A stretch of DNA of 64,000 nt from Microvelia longipes (lineage: Eukaryota > Arthropoda > Insecta > Hemiptera > Veliidae), in NCBI GenBank assembly GCA_018340805.1, contig JACMZG010001908.1, forward strand, positions 11,368,846 to 11,432,845. Direction: 5' to 3'. The stretch's first letter is position 1. Each line of letters begins with the position of its first letter. The translations under genes were made by a program, and so were the position numbers. This document shows, in pieces, positions 60,184 to 64,000 of the stretch. Below the pieces are notes generated by a model that was given only the letters and a program-made list of their open reading frames with translations, did not search any database and was not told the origin of the DNA.

Positions 60184-60274
60184 AGTTAATATATTTTTTG
60201 TTTATCGTTATCGTTCATGTATTGCTATAAAAATTATATTATCCTAATGTGATCATATTAAGCGCTGTCCACTG

Positions 60275-61005
60275 TATTTAATATGCTCTGCATGTAGTTA
60301 GTTGAAACTTACTCTAATAAGCTGAAATGAAATTTTATTTTTAGTTTATTTAATTTCATAATTGTTTTTATGAATGTCTTTTCTTTATGACTTATCTAAT
60401 TATAACATTGTTACTTCCTAAGACAATATTTTATTTTAAAATATTTGTATACTTTGTATCAAAGTACTGTATTTTTTATTTTTAAATTTGCTATATCTGG
60501 TAAAAGTGTTATGTTTTATTTATTCAGTTAAAATTTAATAGTCTATATACTGTTTATATTTAGCAGTTGTCTTCATTTTTTCTTATCACTGACTTTCTAT
60601 TTATTCCTGACTTCCTTAATCACCAGTAATAGAAACATTTGTTCATAACATTAAGAGACATCTGTCTCCTCTGTTATGAACTAAATCGTTAAAAGAAAAT
60701 CTGCCAAACATTTACGAAGATGTTTTAATAAATTATTCTATATAAGTCTCTGATATATCCCCTGCTTCTTTTATGGGACCTGCCTCATGAGAATACATGA
60801 TTCTCTATTGAAAATACAGTCAAAAATATATTAACTAAACTAAACATCTTTTAGTTACTATTTAATACTAAAACTAAATTCTTTTATTTTTAACACATTG
60901 GTGGACACAGTAAATATTCCTATTCCTACCTGGGAAAATTAACTTCTGTATGTCATAGGTGCATATAAACTATAAGGACTTGATACAACATGACCATGGA
61001 AAAAT
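60275..61005. other. no recognisable feature
   Basis: AT-rich intergenic sequence; no ORF, repeat array or RNA gene seen. Confidence 0.55.
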
Positions 61006-61009
61006 ATCA

Positions 61010-61645
61010 TTTTTTGACAAAAGCTTACTCTTGATAAAAACTTTTGCTTGTTTAAGAATGAACATTTATCACATAAAAAAATTGTGCCATGACCCTTGTA
61101 CCCAAAAAGTACACATTTTCATAGAGTGGCCAAGTAAGAACTATGTTTAATTTTAATTAAACTAAATGTTATTCTTTATATAATTCCCCCTTTCAATAGT
61201 AATTGAAATGTGTGATTAAAGTACCATAATATATTATTTCCGCTCGGTCCCTCAATATTGACCCCATAAAAAATAGAAAATATAATTTTGCAATGAAATG
61301 TATCAATAATTTGTTTACTTCAATTGTAAATACATTTTATTTATTATTTTGGGACTAAATTAGAAGGGGCTATAGGGGAGGGGGGGGGCTAAAATATTAT
61401 TTTTTATTTTAAAAACTCGTTTTAATATATATTAAGAATAAAATGTTTGTAACGAATAACATTTTTTCAGAAAATTAATTTTTTACCTACTACTTTACTC
61501 TTGTGGGTTTTAAAAATAATGGTACTTGCATGATTCAGAGTATAAAATGTTAAATTAAAACTAAGAAAAATCTTAGTTTTATGTAATATAAAATCTTCTA
61601 TGAAGATTGACTTTTTATTGAAAAACGAATTCTTTTGGCCACCTT
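61010..61645. repeat. dispersed repeat, copy 2 (unexpanded)
   Basis: Counterpart of 53280-54210 (see that entry). Where copy 1 has the 23-bp minisatellite, this copy has only CTTGCATGATTCAGAGTATA before AAATGTTAAATTAAAAC. A G-run (GGGGAGGGGGGGGG) lies near 61375-61388. Confidence 0.8.
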
Positions 61646-61649
61646 AAAT

Positions 61650-62045
61650 AAATTTTTATTTATTTATCACCATACAAAAAATTACAAAAGTATAAGTAGA
61701 TGTAAATTATACAAAATATAAGTAAATTAAATCGAGAAATGGCAGGTGCAGCCCTATATAAGCTGATGCTCGTGTACAGGGGTGGTCGTGTTTGGCCAAA
61801 CCATTTGTAATATTGATATGAAAAAAAAACTTAAAATAAAAAGTTGCTACTTCAAGCCACTGCAAGCAAGATCAAAATTATGAATATTAAAAAAAGGAAA
61901 ATAAATTATAATTACAGATAAAGCACTAAGACAAGAACACTAAACAACTCAGACACACTCGCAAACATATATACATATATGTTAAATAATAATAAAATAA
62001 TCCTTTATTGCTAATAAATACAATTACAGTACTCAAGCATATGGT
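61650..62045 (-). repeat. probable non-LTR retrotransposon 3' ends
   Basis: On the minus strand, ATTAGCAATAAAGGATTATT followed by TTATTATTA (62010-61985) has the form of a non-LTR 3' terminus with a short ATT repeat tail. 61650-61810 (GCAGGTGCAGCCCTATATAA, TTTGGCCAAACCATTTG) may be another such end. No coding sequence remains. Confidence 0.4.
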
Positions 62046-62289
62046 ACAATTTTCATTTTAAATTACAAATATATATATATACTATTTCTAAGTATCATGG
62101 TACTTCTCATGTATATTCACATATTTAAAAAAATAAAATAATTAACTTAAAAAATATAAAATCATGGAGCAAACATTTTGTGGTTGTACAGTGGAGAAAG
62201 TGATGTTAAATGGTCATACCTTATGATAAATGTCCATTCTAAAACAAATAAAAGTTTTTATGTAAAATAAAAAATAGTCTCTCCACAAA

Positions 62290-62540
62290 AAACATTAATT
62301 TATTCAAAGCGCTTTCAATCTAACATGAGGCCATCAACAGTGCGTGTACAAATAAGTATAATAATAAAAATTAAAAACAGTTAAAGGTTAAAATTATAAA
62401 AAGCAAGTTACAAAACAGTAAAAACCAATAAGGTAAACAATAATGTAAGTAAAATGAAGTAACCAGAGCTATGAGAACGACATTAAATATTTAGACTTGG
62501 TAATATTCTTTTTCGACTTGACAATGTCGGTGAGTCGTGA
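62290..62540. repeat. partial fold-back element (AAAGCGCTTTCAA family)
   Basis: Left half CAAAGCGCTTTCAATCTAAC, ATGAGGCCATCAACAGTGC. The distal part has only CTTGGTAATATTCTTTTTCG and ACAATGTCGGTGAG from the other arm. The interior differs from the copy at 58590. Confidence 0.65.
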
Positions 62541-63050
62541 TTGACTGGTTGTATGGTGGGCGGTACCTTCAGGAGAACCAGTAGAAGGGGATGATCATTT
62601 ACGTTCAATTTAAGTTCTCCCACTGCTTCCTGACTTCTTAGAGTCTACAATTTCTCTCAGAAGTGTAGTTTACACCCTATTGTAGTAAAATGAAGGAACC
62701 GCCCTTGATACAGACCATTCTTATGGCCTACAGCATTGATATGGTCATATAACCTGCTACCTGTACTCTGAAATACGGGTACTTATGCTCCTTCCTAATT
62801 CGAACTTAACAACACCTCGTTGAACCATGTATGTATACCTCTCTTTGACCAAGTTGCCTTTCTTTCTTGAAAACTTCTTATATTTTATGGTTAAAAAGAC
62901 AGAGGCCTCTAGCTCTCTGTAATGTAGGCGCTTTGTATGACAACTAAGCTGCTCAGTGGCCCTGTTAGACTCGGCAGGGTCCACTGACTAGGTGATAGGT
63001 TAACCACGACCTTCCACCCATGGAGCCCAATATGTGTCATAGAGGTTATA
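62541..63050. other. no recognisable gene
   Basis: A 75-codon minus-strand ORF (62757-62984) has no family resemblance and no flanking splice signals. No repeat recognised. Confidence 0.45.
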
Positions 63051-63068
63051 TATATATATATATATATA

Positions 63069-63100
<32 letters not shown>
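63049..63100. repeat. (TA)n microsatellite
   Basis: About 50 bp of TA with two interruptions. Confidence 0.9.
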
Positions 63101-63101
<1 letters not shown>

Positions 63102-63299
63102 CATTTGCGTGTTTTAAGAGCTGAACAGTTTCTATCATTTTAGCTTGAATTTTACCTCATAATGTGACAATATAATTTGTTTTCATGCCATTTCAAGTTT
63201 AATATTTTTTTTCCAACAGAGCTATCATTTTATGAACAATAGGCATCATTACCTTGCCAACAACTCGCCATAATCATGCACTATACGCAAGGGTAAAAC

Positions 63300-63305
63300 A
63301 CACAC

Positions 63306-63364
<59 letters not shown>

Positions 63365-63372
63365 TATATAAA
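63300..63372. repeat. (CA)/(TA)n microsatellite
   Basis: A short ACAC run leads into about 60 bp of TA. It is followed within 30 bp by a reverse copy of the repeat at 37600-37710 (63395-63480: GGGAATTGATTCCCTCTACT, CCGAACAACATCATAAGCGT). Confidence 0.9.
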
Positions 63373-63479
63373 CTTTTTAAGACATAGAATCAGGGTGTCA
63401 ATGGGAATTGATTCCCTCTACTTCCGATGTCCGAACAACATCATAAGCGTAATGTTTCTTGGGAAAATTGGCTAAAATG

Positions 63480-63918
63480 AATGGACGTCTATTTCAGTTT
63501 TTATATTCGGCGCCAAATTTTACTACTAGCGCTTCTTTCGTTGAAGTTTCAAAACTTCTACCCGCGCTGAAGGACGCCATTTTATTTTGTTTGTGTTGTT
63601 TAGCTGGTGTCAAGTACGCGGCAGTCGGTCAGTTCTAGTTATTTATTTAAAGATTTTTATTAGTTTTGTTACTTGTTTTTTTGCAAGACTTGTTTAAATA
63701 TTCCTCGGGTTATATTTTAGTCGTTTTACTTAGTCAGTAGTTGTGTTTAGCTGTTAGTGTTGTAGTTAGAGTCTTGCTGAGTCTCCCGGAAGGTTACGCA
63801 AACTTGAAGCCTGTGTGCTTGTAATTGGTTTTTGTAAGCATTAAATAATATTTAGAATTAATAATTTCAATCTCGAAGTAGAATCTTTAAGTTTAACTGA
63901 GTAAGAGGAGTTGTAAAA
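63480..63918 (+). promoter_or_regulatory. promoter and 5' UTR of the PWWP gene
   Basis: Base composition becomes markedly less AT-rich than in the flanks. Visible elements are GCGCCAAA at 63510-63517 (complement TTTGGCGC, an E2F-type consensus) and an insect-type initiator TCAGTT at 63629-63634. The leader then contains no ATG that obviously competes near the start codon. No TATA box. Which site is used is inference. Confidence 0.55.
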
Positions 63919-64000
63919 ATGAGTGATACTTTCAAAGTAGGGGATTTGGTGTGGGCCAAAATGAAAGGTTTTCCGCCATGGCCCGGCAGGGTTTCAGAGC
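63919..64000 (+). CDS. GLYR1: PWWP-domain protein, probably GLYR1/NPAC (partial, runs off window)
   Basis: The frame opens [20 protein letters not shown], then WPGRVSE: a PWWP domain at the extreme N-terminus, with the GDLVWAK beta strand and the PPWPGR form of the PWWP motif. The domain binds methylated H3K36 nucleosomes. In GLYR1/NPAC it precedes an AT-hook and a 6-phosphogluconate-dehydrogenase-like domain, and the protein acts as a nucleosome-destabilising elongation factor and LSD2 partner. Only 27 codons are visible, so the dehydrogenase part cannot be checked. HDGF/LEDGF-type proteins also start with a PWWP but usually have PHWPAR at this motif, which favours GLYR1. The start is the first ATG after the GC-richer leader, with AAAA before it. 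Confidence 0.7.
   Translation, partial: MSDTFKVGDLVWAKMKGFPPWPGRVSE

Larger units (their letters stand above)
59250..60274. mobile_element. pogo/Tigger-like non-autonomous element
   Basis: Flanked by TA on both sides. Left end CAGTAGACACTGGTCATTGG; right end, as complement, CAGTGGACAGCGCTTAATAT then GATCA. CAGTRGACA ends with a TA duplication fit the pogo branch of Tc1/mariner. It encodes no transposase. The interior consists of an eight-unit minisatellite, a SINE in reverse orientation and AT-rich sequence. Confidence 0.75.

Overview
The window is animal nuclear DNA, most likely from an arthropod and probably an insect. It is AT-rich, its genes are split by GT-AG introns, and long intronic and intergenic stretches are full of small DNA transposons (MITEs), tRNA- and 5S-derived SINE fragments, minisatellites and long AT microsatellites. 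A run of N at 12708-12788 and a single N at 83 mark it as draft assembly. I found no operon, CRISPR array or prokaryotic feature. The protein sequences alone do not fix the insect order.

Layout. (1) 79-9935 is a giant imperfect palindrome: two arms of about 4.8-5.0 kb around a spacer of about 28 bp. It is AT-rich and without genes, and each arm carries the same ordered set of tandem repeats. (2) 9936-12707 continues as satellite-like DNA: an AAT run, GAGCTCGGAGCAC repeats, and an array of 19 ACGT-core octamers. (3) At the edge of the sequence gap is a lone 23-codon fragment resembling the WD40 region of IFT122 (+ strand). (4) 14427-50255 (- strand) holds six exons of RFT1, an ER membrane protein of N-glycosylation. 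They encode about 405 residues; the C-terminal quarter is not found. (5) The 28-kb intron 2 of RFT1 contains two complete single-exon genes on the same strand: GLE1 (mRNA export, 25987-28275) and VMP1 (ER scramblase/autophagy, 41434-42609). Both have a 3' splice site a few tens of bases upstream of the ATG, so each should have a spliced untranslated leader. (6) About 690 bp from the RFT1 ATG, divergently oriented, is SLC25A26, the mitochondrial S-adenosylmethionine carrier (six exons, 50943-57452, complete, about 307 residues). (7) 57.5-63.4 kb is intergenic, with a pogo-like element that holds an eight-unit minisatellite and a SINE, plus fold-back elements. (8) The window ends in the first exon of a PWWP-domain gene, probably GLYR1/NPAC.

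The genes are housekeeping functions with no shared pathway. Their arrangement is the point of interest: two intronless genes nested on the same strand in one RFT1 intron look like retrogenes that acquired 5' leader exons. The palindrome is either an exceptional fold-back element or satellite, or an assembly artefact; sequence alone does not settle which.
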